A DNA stretch of 64,000 bases from Arcticibacter tournemirensis (GTDB lineage: Bacteria > Bacteroidota > Bacteroidia > Sphingobacteriales > Sphingobacteriaceae): positions 4,960,001 through 5,024,000 of the forward strand of contig NZ_VFPL01000001.1 of the NCBI RefSeq assembly GCF_006716645.1, in the 5' to 3' direction. The notes beneath the pieces are model-generated. The model saw only the letters and a list, made by a program, of their open reading frames with translations, was not told the origin of the DNA and did no database searches. The first letter of the stretch is position 1. The number at the start of each line of letters is the position of its first letter. Both the position numbers and the translations under genes were made by a program. Shown here one piece after another: positions 53,907 to 62,894 of the stretch.

Positions 53907-54755
53907 CTAGTATTCTTCGAGGGTTCTCTTAACCTTCTCCATAAGCCATAGAGGTGTAGATGTAGCGCCACAGATACCTACTTTATCACCAGGGTGAAAC
54001 ATGTCGGCCTTCAATTCTTCCACGCCTGAAATAAAATAAGTATCGGGATTATACTTACGGCAAACTTCATATAAAACTTTCCCGTTCGACGATTTCTTCC
54101 CCGACACAAATACTATCTTATTGAAGTTGGTTACGAAGCCCCTGAGTTGCTCATCGCGATTAGAAACCTGCCTGCATATAGTATCATTTGCATCAACATC
54201 GTAACCACGCCTGATCAATTCATCCTTTATCTGGTAAAATTTATCCGTACTCTTTGTTGTCTGGCTGTATAATGTGAACTTTTTAGGAAGATCCATATTA
54301 TCCAGTTCTGAGAGGTCCTGGAACACCAGTGCCTCATTATTTGTCTGCCCCTGTAATCCAATTACTTCTGCATGACCATGTTTCCCGAAAATAAGGATCG
54401 GTTCCTTTTCTTCGTGCGACGTCTTTATCCTGTTTTGCAGCTTTAACACCACCGGACAAGAAGCGTCGATCAGCGTAATATTATTTTTCAGCGCAATCCG
54501 GTAAGTTTCAGGAGCTTCGCCATGCGCCCTGATAAGGACTTTCTCTCCATGAAGATCCTTAAGATGTTCATGATCTATAATCCTTAAACCTTGCGCCTTG
54601 AGACGCTCAACTTCCTCATCGTTATGCACAATATCTCCCAGACAGTATAAATATCCCTCTTCCCGGAGAATCTCCTCCGCCATATCAATGGCATATACAA
54701 CCCCAAAACAAAAGCCGGAATTTGTATCTATCGTAACCTCAAGATTGTAGCTCAT
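53907..54755 (-). CDS. ispH: 4-hydroxy-3-methylbut-2-enyl diphosphate reductase
   Basis: A 282-residue [4Fe-4S] enzyme. Cluster cysteines Cys16 (NSGFCFGV), Cys100 (DASCPVV) and Cys194 (NDTICRQ) are present, with RAHGEAPE and the later GICGATSTP block. It makes IPP and DMAPP in the last MEP step. Placement directly upstream of the CrtW-like gene and downstream of cruF ties isoprenoid supply to carotenoid synthesis. A perfect -7 box lies 14 nt before the start. Confidence 0.96.
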   Translation of the reverse strand: MSYNLEVTIDTNSGFCFGVVYAIDMAEEILREEGYLYCLGDIVHNDEEVERLKAQGLRIIDHEHLKDLHGEKVLIRAHGEAPETYRIALKNNITLIDASCPVVLKLQNRIKTSHEEKEPILIFGKHGHAEVIGLQGQTNNEALVFQDLSELDNMDLPKKFTLYSQTTKSTDKFYQIKDELIRRGYDVDANDTICRQVSNRDEQLRGFVTNFNKIVFVSGKKSSNGKVLYEVCRKYNPDTYFISGVEELKADMFHPGDKVGICGATSTPLWLMEKVKRTLEEY

Positions 54756-54769
54756 ATCCTTAACTAATA

Positions 54770-54777
54770 CAAAAATA
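54770..54777 (-). promoter_or_regulatory. Candidate -7 box for ispH
   Basis: Minus strand TATTTTTG, perfect TAnnTTTG, ending 14 nt before the ispH ATG. It allows ispH-crtW to be transcribed apart from the upstream glycosylation genes. Confidence 0.45.
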
Positions 54778-54805
54778 CAGAAATAATGTTAGGAAGGCGG
54801 TTTCC

Positions 54806-55015
54806 ATAATTGACAGTTGAAAATTGACAATTGAAAGTGAAAACATTATCAACGTTATTTTTATTTATCCTCCGCCCATTTTGAATTGTCCCCTGTCAAC
54901 TGTCCATCGTCCCTTATCCATTGTCGACTGTCAATTCTCCCTTGTCAATTGTCCATTGTCAATTCTCCCTTGTTAATTGTCCATTGTCCTTTGTCAATTG
55001 TCAATTGTCCATTAT
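54806..55015 (-). repeat. Post-stop heptad array of the cruF-like gene with complementary arm (locus 7)
   Basis: The longest array: about 17 units of TTGACAA / TGGACAA / AGGGACAA-like words in gene sense from 55015 to about 54884, nearly all in 7-nt register. It covers the last four codons; the stop TGA is itself a repeat element. A complementary arm (TTTCAATTGTCAATTTTCAA in the same sense) lies at about 54806-54838. The plus strand has no stops, producing a spurious ORF. Confidence 0.8.
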
Positions 55016-55660
55016 CAAAAGAATGAGGAAAAACAAAAATTGCGTTATAAACAAGACTGGCGCAGCTGGATTATGTTTCTTAAAAGGGAGATGCATAAAA
55101 AGGTATAACAGTGCAAAAGAAAACAGGTACCATGCAACATAATTCTGCGGGGGAATATCGTAGGTTTTCCATGACCAGTAATCAAAGCGAATAGCCACGG
55201 GCTCTATCACAAAGTCGAGCAGTGTGACAAATGTGGATCCCACAGCTGCAGCTAAAACAGTATTTTTTATACCTATAGATTTTACAAGCATTCCGGCGGA
55301 ATAGATCACCAGGATCCAGTTAACTCCAATCATCAGGGGTATTTCCATCAGTTTCAGGCCTAAAGTGCTCCCATAAGAATATTCGCCGAAGATCATTCCT
55401 GTATGCACTCCAATCAGCTCTATCGTATATCCCGCTATATATGTAATAACAAGGAATATATAAAATGAGGAGTTCTTCTCCGGCTGACTGAAGATCATTA
55501 GAAACAGCATCAGCAGCAGGTGAAATGGTACAAGCTGCTTAAATAGCCCATTGAACGCCGGCACCATAAAGCCTGTCAGCCCCACTACGTGAAATATCAC
55601 GATCAGTAAAACACATATTGAGTTACGGCTCAGCTTCATTAATTCGTATATCCAAAACAA
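55001..55660 (-). CDS. cruF: CruF-like carotenoid 1',2'-hydratase (DUF422 family)
   Basis: A 219-residue membrane protein with about seven helices. Family blocks: ELIGVHTGMIFGEYSYGSTLG, EIPLMIGVNWILVIYSAGM and DFVIEPVAIRFDYWSW, typical of the carotenoid biosynthesis family that includes CruF and the bacterioruberin hydratases. It adds water to a psi end, giving a 1'-hydroxy group that can be glycosylated. Upstream neighbour is the GT2 enzyme. Its last codons lie inside the heptad array. Confidence 0.9.
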   Translation of the reverse strand: MFWIYELMKLSRNSICVLLIVIFHVVGLTGFMVPAFNGLFKQLVPFHLLLMLFLMIFSQPEKNSSFYIFLVITYIAGYTIELIGVHTGMIFGEYSYGSTLGLKLMEIPLMIGVNWILVIYSAGMLVKSIGIKNTVLAAAVGSTFVTLLDFVIEPVAIRFDYWSWKTYDIPPQNYVAWYLFSFALLYLFMHLPFKKHNPAAPVLFITQFLFFLILLIMDN

Positions 55661-55710
55661 GCATCAAGTCGTTCAATTCTGCCCGACAGCACGATATGCG
55701 TCAAGCTTCG

Positions 55711-55806
55711 ACTTTAAACTTTTAACGTTCAACTTTCAATCCTCAACTTTCCACTCTCAACATTCAACTCTCCACTCTCCTCTCAACATTCAATTCTCCA
55801 CTCTCC
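55711..55806 (-). repeat. Post-stop heptad array of the cruC-like gene (locus 8)
   Basis: About 12 units of GAGTTGA / GAATGTT / GAGAGTG type in gene sense, from the last codons (VEN-stop) of the GT2 gene to about 55711. TGA recurs in 7-nt steps. No complementary arm seen. Confidence 0.75.
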
Positions 55807-56881
55807 GCCCCTTCCAGGTAATTGTTTTGGTCAAATGTTTTTGTATCGACAAAAAAGATATAAGCACAAATGCAGCCATCTGAAAAGGGTGGAGTAAAAT
55901 ATTAACCAGTGGATTCTGCCCGCTTAATAAGGAAATCATCAGGCGCGAAAGGATTATCAGCGTGACAGCAAAAAATAGCAGCTGGATATCCAGATACAAA
56001 GCGATGAAAAGAGGTCCCATCATAACGAGCAGCAAATAACATATTAGTCCGGCAATATTATTATTAAACCCGGCAAGCAGATTCTTACTAAATCCAGCAG
56101 CGGCTTCTTTAAAGCCTGTATACATCCGGCAAGAAACAAATCCATTGGCGAGTAAAGCCTCTGCTTTATACTGGTAAGCTTTTATCAGTTTCATAATTGC
56201 AATATCCTCAACTACACGGTCTTTAACCTGCGCATGCCAATGATGACTATGATAGTTCGAAGCATCAAACAACATGAACTGGCCGCTTGCAGCAGAGAAT
56301 GCAGTATTCCTGGTGAGGCGCACCAGGCGCAGAGGAAGCAGGTTAAGCAGTAAAAAGTGCATCAGGGGAACCACCATCCATTCTCCCAATGTGCTCATTA
56401 CCTGGTTTGTAAAAAGGCTTAATAATGTCAATTTCCCCATCTTCATCCGGTTAATCGAATTATTAATCAGTCCGGGTGATATAAAAGTGTCGGCATCAAG
56501 AAACAATAAATATCTTCCTACGGCCAGATGTGCCAGCTGGTGGCATGCAAAGTTCTTCCCCAGCCATCCTTCGGGCAGAGGCTCTCCCCTCACTACCCTA
56601 AAACGGTTGTCTGTTTTGACGAAGTTTGCACAGATATCATATGTAAGGTCCGTAGAGGAATCGTCAAGCACAATCACTTCAAAATTTTGATAATCCTGGT
56701 GCTTAATAGATTCAAGGAGCTTTAAGATATCGTGCTGTTCGTTCCTTGCCGGAATAACAATTGAAACCAAATCAGTGTACTTTCTTGCAGTCTTGTTTAG
56801 CTTCGGATTGGAAATAAAATTGAATAAGGTGACAGCAAACCGAAGTATGAGAAAGAAGAAGACTACATAATATATCAACAT
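55790..56881 (-). CDS. cruC: GT2 glycosyltransferase, CruC-like (carotenoid glycosylation)
   Basis: A 363-residue membrane-anchored GT-A enzyme: N-terminal helix, VSIVIPARNEQHDILKLLES, VIVLDDSSTDLT, PLPEGWLGKNFACHQLA, LLFLDADTF (DxD) and DRVVEDIAIM, then three C-terminal helices. The LPEGWLGK-Cys/His block is typical of carotenoid glycosyltransferases (CruC, CrtQ). Expected to glycosylate the 1'-hydroxy group made by CruF. Starts 2 bp after the acyltransferase gene. Confidence 0.83.
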   Translation of the reverse strand: MLIYYVVFFFLILRFAVTLFNFISNPKLNKTARKYTDLVSIVIPARNEQHDILKLLESIKHQDYQNFEVIVLDDSSTDLTYDICANFVKTDNRFRVVRGEPLPEGWLGKNFACHQLAHLAVGRYLLFLDADTFISPGLINNSINRMKMGKLTLLSLFTNQVMSTLGEWMVVPLMHFLLLNLLPLRLVRLTRNTAFSAASGQFMLFDASNYHSHHWHAQVKDRVVEDIAIMKLIKAYQYKAEALLANGFVSCRMYTGFKEAAAGFSKNLLAGFNNNIAGLICYLLLVMMGPLFIALYLDIQLLFFAVTLIILSRLMISLLSGQNPLVNILLHPFQMAAFVLISFLSIQKHLTKTITWKGRRVEN

Positions 56882-56883
56882 GG

Positions 56884-57495
56884 TTAAACGATAGTGCGGT
56901 TTTGCAAATTCCGCGAAATTTCGTAATGTTTATTATAAGCCCGTTTAATTAGTTGCAGACTAGTAAACTCGGCATCTTCCCAGCTCATCAGATAACAATT
57001 AACAGAGGGCTTGCGGTTTTCAAAATAATCAACGAAAGAAGCAGCAAAAACGTATTGAAATCTTTTGTCGGACGAATTGATGAGATTAAGCAAGCCTTTC
57101 TCAAACTTTATCTCGTGGGTATGCGACGAATATAATTTCCCCTGCGGAAACACCAATACCAGGTTACTCTTATCATTCAAAAGTTTGCCTGCATACTCGA
57201 GAGCCTCCACAACACTCTTGGAGTGCTTTTTGACCGGAAAAGCACCGAGATATTTAAGAAACCACAGTTTTCGGTAGTTTTCTTCATTTACCATCACATG
57301 GAAGTTCTTTTTAAAGAGTCGCTTATTAAGCTCAAACATCAGAAAGCCATCCCACCATGAAAAATGATTAGCGATAAGGAGCACAGCCCTGTCCTGATCA
57401 AAAACAGGTTGATGGAAAGAGAATTCCCTAAAGTCGCGGCCAATAATCCGGCTGATGTACCACGAAAAGAAAGCTTTTACAACACGCTTATGCAT
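56884..57495 (-). CDS. PlsC-like acyltransferase, CruD-like
   Basis: A 203-residue 1-acylglycerol-3-phosphate-acyltransferase-like protein. ANHFSWWDGFL is the NHx4D catalytic motif and LVFPQGKLYSSH corresponds to the FPEG block. Length and adjacency to the CruC-like enzyme suggest it acylates the carotenoid glycoside (CruD role in green sulfur bacteria). First gene of the run toward crtW. A lipid-A or phospholipid role cannot be excluded on sequence alone. Confidence 0.8.
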   Translation of the reverse strand: MHKRVVKAFFSWYISRIIGRDFREFSFHQPVFDQDRAVLLIANHFSWWDGFLMFELNKRLFKKNFHVMVNEENYRKLWFLKYLGAFPVKKHSKSVVEALEYAGKLLNDKSNLVLVFPQGKLYSSHTHEIKFEKGLLNLINSSDKRFQYVFAASFVDYFENRKPSVNCYLMSWEDAEFTSLQLIKRAYNKHYEISRNLQNRTIV

Positions 57496-57590
57496 GCTGC
57501 AAGTTAATGTATTTAAGGTTAGAATAAAATAGTAACAGGAACCGTTCGCCGCATTTATCAGAACCTAAACCCCGGAAAAATATCTAATTC

Positions 57591-57636
57591 CCCACAACCC
57601 ACAACCTGCAACTTACAACTCTTACAACTCTTATAA
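57591..57636 (-). repeat. Post-stop heptad array of the RluA gene (locus 9)
   Basis: GAGTTGTAAGAGTTGTAAGT, then AGTTGCA, GGTTGTG, GGTTGTG, in gene sense, beginning within the TAA stop. Mostly 7-nt register with one 2-nt slip. Confidence 0.7.
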
Positions 57637-58347
57637 GCCCTCAAACTTTTCCCAAAAACCGTCATGGGGCAAGGGCGCCTCAATCACTACTTCTTCTTTC
57701 TTTACCGGATGAATAAAACGAAGTCTTTTAGCATGAAGAGAAATAGTCTTCCTCAGGCTTCCCCTCGGATAACCATATTTATTATCACCTACGATGGGGC
57801 ATTTTAATGTAGAGAGCTGAACCCTGATCTGATGGGGCCGACCTGTAATTGGATCTACTTCGATAAGATAATATCCTCCAACCTCTCCTATCAGCTTATA
57901 ATTAAGCTCAGAACGCAGGCTGCCTGTTACTTCATGATCGTAAGCAGTAGTAACGTTCTTCTGAGGGTTTTTAACAAGCCAGTGAACAAGGTTACCACTT
58001 TCGGGGACCGGCCGGTTCCGCACCACCGCCAGGTAAGTTTTTTTCATCTCCCTGTTTTTAAACATACTATTTATCCGGTCAAGAGCCTTGCTGGTTTTTG
58101 CAAAGAGGATCACACCGCTTACAGGGCGATCAAGCCGGTGCACAACTCCCAGAAATGCGCCATTGGGTTTATTATATTTTTTCGTCAGATATCTTTTAAC
58201 CTTTTCGTCTAAAGGTTCGTCACCTGTATCGTCAACCTGCACGATATCTCCCCCCCTTTTATTCACTGCAATCAGATGATTATCCTCGTACAGGATATCC
58301 AGATCAGTAATATCTGAAGCGGGAGTTTGAAAGTTTGATTTGCCCAT
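57631..58347 (-). CDS. RluA-family pseudouridine synthase
   Basis: A 238-residue RluA-type enzyme without an S4 domain. Catalytic Asp lies in VVHRLDRPVSGVILFAKT; the motifs LYEDNHLIAVNKRGGD, MKKTYLAVV and TGRPHQIRVQLS follow. It converts uridine to pseudouridine in rRNA or tRNA; target unknown. Family length without S4 suggests an RluA/TruC-like member. It stands between the carotenoid block and panB. Confidence 0.93.
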   Translation of the reverse strand: MGKSNFQTPASDITDLDILYEDNHLIAVNKRGGDIVQVDDTGDEPLDEKVKRYLTKKYNKPNGAFLGVVHRLDRPVSGVILFAKTSKALDRINSMFKNREMKKTYLAVVRNRPVPESGNLVHWLVKNPQKNVTTAYDHEVTGSLRSELNYKLIGEVGGYYLIEVDPITGRPHQIRVQLSTLKCPIVGDNKYGYPRGSLRKTISLHAKRLRFIHPVKKEEVVIEAPLPHDGFWEKFEGL

Positions 58348-58420
58348 TATCTAAAAAAAGCTGTTTTTTGCTTTGAAAGTAAGTATGGTGGTTTCACGTG
58401 CGCAAACCCCCAATATTTAA

Positions 58421-58490
58421 TTCCTGATTCTTGTTTCTTGATACCTGATGCTAGCTACCTGATACTAGATACCTGATACTAAGCTAGTAT
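58421..58490 (-). repeat. Post-stop heptad array of panB (locus 10)
   Basis: Nine units alternating TATCAGG and TATCTAG / GCTAGCA-like words in panB sense, in exact 7-nt register, beginning at the panB TAG. TAG stops fall in more than one frame. Confidence 0.75.
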
Positions 58491-59299
58491 TGTTCCTTTT
58501 CATCCGGAAAGTCACCCGCTTTAACATCATTAAGATAGGCTTTTACCGCACCGTTAATTTCATCAAAGAGATTGAGATACTGCCGCAGAAACCTTGGCTT
58601 AAATCCCTTATTAAGACCGAGCATGTCATGGATCACCAGAACCTGGCCATCGCAACCCGGACCGGCGCCAATGCCGATAGTGGGAATCTTCACGCTTGCG
58701 GTAGCTTCTTCTGCCAGTTTAGCCGGGATTTTCTCAAGCACTGTGGCAAAGCAGCCAGCTTCCTGCAAGGCTATGATATCTGCCTTCAGCTTATTAGCTT
58801 CAGCTTCTTCCTTTGCCCGTACCGTATAAGTTCCAAACTTATGGATCGACTGCGGAGTCAAACCCAGATGGCCCATTACCGGGATGCCGGCGGTGATAAT
58901 ACGCGCTACCGACTCACAAATCTCCTGTCCGCCTTCGAGCTTAACCGCATGGGCGCCCGACTCTTTCATGATCCTGATAGCTGAATGCAAAGCCTCCTTT
59001 GAATTTCCCTGGTATGAACCAAAAGGAAGATCGACAACAACAAGACTCCTTTTTGCAGCCCTTACAACAGACGCAGCATGATAGATCATCTGATCGAGCG
59101 TAATCGGAAGCGTTGTTTCATGACCGGCCATAACATTCGAGGCGGAGTCGCCTACCAGGATAACATCTATTCCGGCATCATCCACAATTTTCGCCATCGA
59201 GTAATCATAGGATGTGAGCATTGCAATCTTTTCACCCCGCATCTTCATATCCTGCAGCGTGTTTGTAGTGATCCGTTTAATCACTGAATTAACTGACAT
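58484..59299 (-). CDS. panB: 3-methyl-2-oxobutanoate hydroxymethyltransferase
   Basis: 271 residues from the ATG at 59299 ([20 protein letters not shown]); 22 upstream in-frame residues cross the promoter box. A TIM-barrel enzyme with [51 protein letters not shown] and [20 protein letters not shown]. It makes ketopantoate for pantothenate and CoA. Normal length; monocistronic by context. Confidence 0.97.
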   Translation of the reverse strand: MSVNSVIKRITTNTLQDMKMRGEKIAMLTSYDYSMAKIVDDAGIDVILVGDSASNVMAGHETTLPITLDQMIYHAASVVRAAKRSLVVVDLPFGSYQGNSKEALHSAIRIMKESGAHAVKLEGGQEICESVARIITAGIPVMGHLGLTPQSIHKFGTYTVRAKEEAEANKLKADIIALQEAGCFATVLEKIPAKLAEEATASVKIPTIGIGAGPGCDGQVLVIHDMLGLNKGFKPRFLRQYLNLFDEINGAVKAYLNDVKAGDFPDEKEQY

Positions 59300-59324
59300 A
59301 TCGGCTTTCAATTTAAATTCGTGG

Positions 59325-59332
59325 CAAATGTA
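59325..59332 (-). promoter_or_regulatory. Candidate -7 box for panB
   Basis: Minus strand TACATTTG, perfect TAnnTTTG, 25 nt before the chosen start; supports 59299 over the upstream start at 59365. Confidence 0.45.
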
Positions 59333-59434
59333 CATGTAAAATTCAATAAAATAATTCCAGTTCAACTATTTAAAACGGACACGGGCCTGACTCTTTTTTA
59401 TCACATAACCCTTCCGTATTCGACATTATTTATC

Positions 59435-59442
59435 TACCTTTG
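59435..59442 (+). promoter_or_regulatory. -7 box 6 nt before the small carA-linked gene (leaderless candidate)
   Basis: TACCTTTG, perfect TAnnTTTG, ending 6 nt before the GTG at 59449. Confidence 0.5.
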
Positions 59443-59448
59443 TCCCCT

Positions 59449-59670
59449 GTGAAAATTGAAGACAACTGCTTCAGTCTGTTGTACTCGGAACCGGGTGATT
59501 CTACCGGGAAACTCAAGCTTTTTCATTTATTTTCTGACATCAATCTTTGGGATACGGATGGAAAAGGATTTATTATAGCTTATGGTCCCGGCGTAGAGTT
59601 TGCATCACACGAGTGGCTGAATGACACTATCAACCAACAACATATTAAAAATTCATACCACATAAACTGA
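59449..59670 (+). CDS. Small conserved-looking protein coupled to carA
   Basis: 73 residues from GTG 59449 (VKIEDNCFSLLYSEPGD); a TTG at 59440 is the only other option and overlaps the promoter box. No signal peptide or membrane segment. The C-terminal half has GKGFIIAYGPGVEFASHEWLND. I do not recognise the family. It ends 1 bp before the carA ATG, so translation is probably coupled. Its place at the head of the carA unit suggests a housekeeping or regulatory role but no function can be given. Confidence 0.75.
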   Translation: MKIEDNCFSLLYSEPGDSTGKLKLFHLFSDINLWDTDGKGFIIAYGPGVEFASHEWLNDTINQQHIKNSYHIN

Positions 59671-59671
59671 A

Positions 59672-60769
59672 ATGATCAACTACATCAAATTACCTGCTGT
59701 ACTCCTGCTCGAAGACGGAACGGTATTCAATGGAAAAGCGGCTGGAAAAATCGGCACTACTACCGGGGAAATTTGTTTCAATACGGGGATGACAGGGTAT
59801 CAGGAAATCTTTACCGACCCTTCTTACTTTGGTCAGATCATGGTTACTACCAATGCCCATATCGGCAACTATGGTGTAACCAGTGAAGAAACAGAATCAG
59901 GAGACATAAAGATCGCCGGACTTGTTTGCAAGAATTTTAACATTGCCTACAGCAGAAAGATGTCGGAGAAATCCATACAGGACTATTTCCAGGAGGAAAA
60001 CCTTATTGGTATTTCTGATGTTGATACCCGGGCTCTTGTTCGCCACATAAGGGATAAAGGAGCAATGAATGCCATTATCTCCTCAGAGATTCTTGACATT
60101 GAAGAGTTAAAGCAAAAACTTTCAGAAGTGCCTTCCATGGCAGGCCTTGAGCTTTCTTCGAAGGTAAGCACCAAAGAACCCTATTTTTACGGAAAGGAAG
60201 ATGGCCGGCATAAAATTGCGGTACTTGATCTTGGTGTAAAGAAGAATATTCTCCGCAATTTTGATCACCGTGATGTTTATGCGAAAGTGTTCCCTGCCAA
60301 AACATCTTTTGAAGAGATGGAGAAATGGGCTCCCGACGGATACTTCATTTCGAACGGTCCGGGCGACCCTTCTGCAATGCCTTATGCCGTAGAAACGGTA
60401 AAGAAAGTATTGTCTGCTGATAAACCCCTATTTGGCATCTGCTTAGGTCACCAGCTGCTGGCGCTGGCAAATGATATACGTACGCAAAAGATGTTTAACG
60501 GACATCGCGGTTTAAATCATCCGGTAAAAAACATCATCCTTGATCATTGTGAAGTAACATCGCAGAATCATGGCTTTGGTGTAGTTGCCGATGACGTGCG
60601 CGACTCCGACAAGGTAGAAATCACCCATGTAAACTTGAACGATAATTCGATAGAAGGCATCAGGGTTAAGAACAAAAAGGCTTTCTCGGTACAGTATCAC
60701 CCCGAGTCGTCGCCAGGCCCGCATGATTCGCGCTATCTGTTCGATCAGTTCGTGGATATGATGCAATAA
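59672..60769 (+). CDS. carA: Carbamoyl-phosphate synthase small subunit
   Basis: A 365-residue glutamine amidotransferase subunit. N-terminal CPSase domain with GEICFNTGMTGYQEIFTDPS; class I GATase with nucleophile Cys257 in FGICLGHQLLALA and HPESSPGPHDS near the end. It supplies ammonia to CarB for arginine and pyrimidine synthesis. carB is not in the window. Starts 1 bp after the small upstream gene and ends in a strong terminator. Confidence 0.97.
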   Translation: MINYIKLPAVLLLEDGTVFNGKAAGKIGTTTGEICFNTGMTGYQEIFTDPSYFGQIMVTTNAHIGNYGVTSEETESGDIKIAGLVCKNFNIAYSRKMSEKSIQDYFQEENLIGISDVDTRALVRHIRDKGAMNAIISSEILDIEELKQKLSEVPSMAGLELSSKVSTKEPYFYGKEDGRHKIAVLDLGVKKNILRNFDHRDVYAKVFPAKTSFEEMEKWAPDGYFISNGPGDPSAMPYAVETVKKVLSADKPLFGICLGHQLLALANDIRTQKMFNGHRGLNHPVKNIILDHCEVTSQNHGFGVVADDVRDSDKVEITHVNLNDNSIEGIRVKNKKAFSVQYHPESSPGPHDSRYLFDQFVDMMQ

Positions 60770-60771
60770 CG

Positions 60772-60807
60772 AAAAAGCCGCTTGCCTGGTTGGGCAAGCG
60801 GCTTTTT
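60772..60807 (+). terminator. Rho-independent terminator of carA
   Basis: 15-bp perfect stem (60772-60786 / 60793-60807, core AGCCGCTTGCC / GGCAAGCGGCT) with a 6-nt loop, flanked by an A-run and a 6-T run. Confidence 0.95.
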
Positions 60808-60808
60808 T

Positions 60809-60950
60809 GTTAGCAATTGGCATTTGGCCGTTAGCTATTGGCTCCGGCGAAAATACTGAAAGAGTGCCAGGCAATGGTCTGACATGAAATCCAAAGCTAA
60901 TTGCCAATAGTTAAAAGCCGGCGGACAGCGGTCAGCCACTGTGCGCTAAA
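60809..60950. repeat. Heptad array and complementary arm after the carA terminator (locus 11)
   Basis: 60813-60845 has GCAATTG, GCATTTG, GCCGTTA, GCTATTG, GCTCCGG in 7-nt register. 60895-60915 has the complement (AGCTAATTGCCAATAG), so arms about 50 nt apart could pair. The rest of the 349-bp carA-eno gap holds only the eno promoter region. Confidence 0.6.
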
Positions 60951-60997
60951 TCACAAATTAATGTAATATTCGTTATTTTTGAAACATACAAAAACAC

Positions 60998-61005
60998 TAC
61001 TTTTG
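60998..61005 (+). promoter_or_regulatory. Candidate -7 box for eno
   Basis: TACTTTTG, perfect TAnnTTTG, with a TTTG 16 nt upstream (60978-60981), giving a leader of about 110 nt before the eno ATG. A second TATTTTTG lies at 60974-60981. Confidence 0.45.
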
Positions 61006-61103
61006 GCCTGCCTGCTTAGTGTTTATCTATACGATGTATCCTTCTTTTGAATCACGCAAAGAAGATCATCCATAAAACAAAAAAGCCAATTAGGTATTAA
61101 TAA

Positions 61104-62411
<1,308 letters not shown>

Positions 62412-62535
62412 CATATCTCAAGATAGACTTGAGTCTTGAGATTTTAGATAATAGAAAAGGGGGCCGGTTACTGGTCCCCTTTTTTATGAGATCAACACTG
62501 ATATCTCATAACTAATATCTCAATATTATTTTTAT
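62412..62535 (+). repeat. Post-stop heptad array of eno, with complementary arm beyond the terminator (locus 12)
   Basis: 62413-62454 has ATATCTC, AAGATAG, ACTTGAG, TCTTGAG, ATTTTAG, ATAATAG, directly after the eno stop. A second arm with GATATCTCATAACTAATATC lies at about 62500-62525. The intrinsic terminator (62455-62486) sits between the arms. Confidence 0.65.
62455..62486 (+). terminator. Rho-independent terminator of eno
   Basis: AAAAGGGG / CCCCTTTTTT stem (62455-62463 / 62476-62486), with an inner GGCC/GGTC part, followed by the T-run. Confidence 0.85.
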
Positions 62536-62542
62536 ATATTTG
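62535..62542 (+). promoter_or_regulatory. -7 box 4 nt before the DivIC/FtsB gene (leaderless candidate)
   Basis: TATATTTG, perfect TAnnTTTG, ending 4 nt before the ATG at 62547. Confidence 0.55.
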
Positions 62543-62546
62543 TTAT

Positions 62547-62864
62547 ATGAAGAGGGTGCTCAGCTTATTCAGTAATAAATACTTCCTTTCTACAACAGTC
62601 TTTGTGGTCTGGATGATGTTTTTTGACAGGAATGACCTGATGTCGCAGGCCGAATACCGGGCTCAGCTTGATAAACTAAAGGAAGAAAGAGACTTTTATA
62701 TCGAGGAGACCGGCCGGGTAAAGAAGGACCTTGAAGAGCTAACGACAAACAGGGAAAAGCTTGAAAAATTTGCCCGCGAAAAATACCTGATGAAGAAAGC
62801 AAACGAGGATGTTTATGTTCTTATTCCCGAAAAGGATAAAGAAGAGGACAAAACTCTGTTTTGA
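62547..62864 (+). CDS. Septum formation initiator, FtsB/DivIC family
   Basis: A 105-residue bitopic protein: one transmembrane segment (about 12-28, FLSTTVFVVWMMFF), then a coiled coil with heptad leucines (YRAQLDKLKEERDFYIEETG) and the conserved ekFAREKYLMKKANEDVYV-type block near residues 72-90. It joins the FtsB-FtsL-FtsQ complex at the septum. Lies downstream of eno, a common arrangement in this phylum. Confidence 0.93.
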   Translation: MKRVLSLFSNKYFLSTTVFVVWMMFFDRNDLMSQAEYRAQLDKLKEERDFYIEETGRVKKDLEELTTNREKLEKFAREKYLMKKANEDVYVLIPEKDKEEDKTLF

Positions 62865-62894
62865 TCTTCGATATATTGCATTTAAAACTAAGTT

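Noticed and set aside
54921-55142. Plus-strand ORF of 73 residues (NSPLSIVHCQFSLVN-like)
   Set aside because: It reads the complementary strand of the heptad array after cruF. The repeated composition and the lack of stops come from the repeat, and it overlaps the cruF gene.
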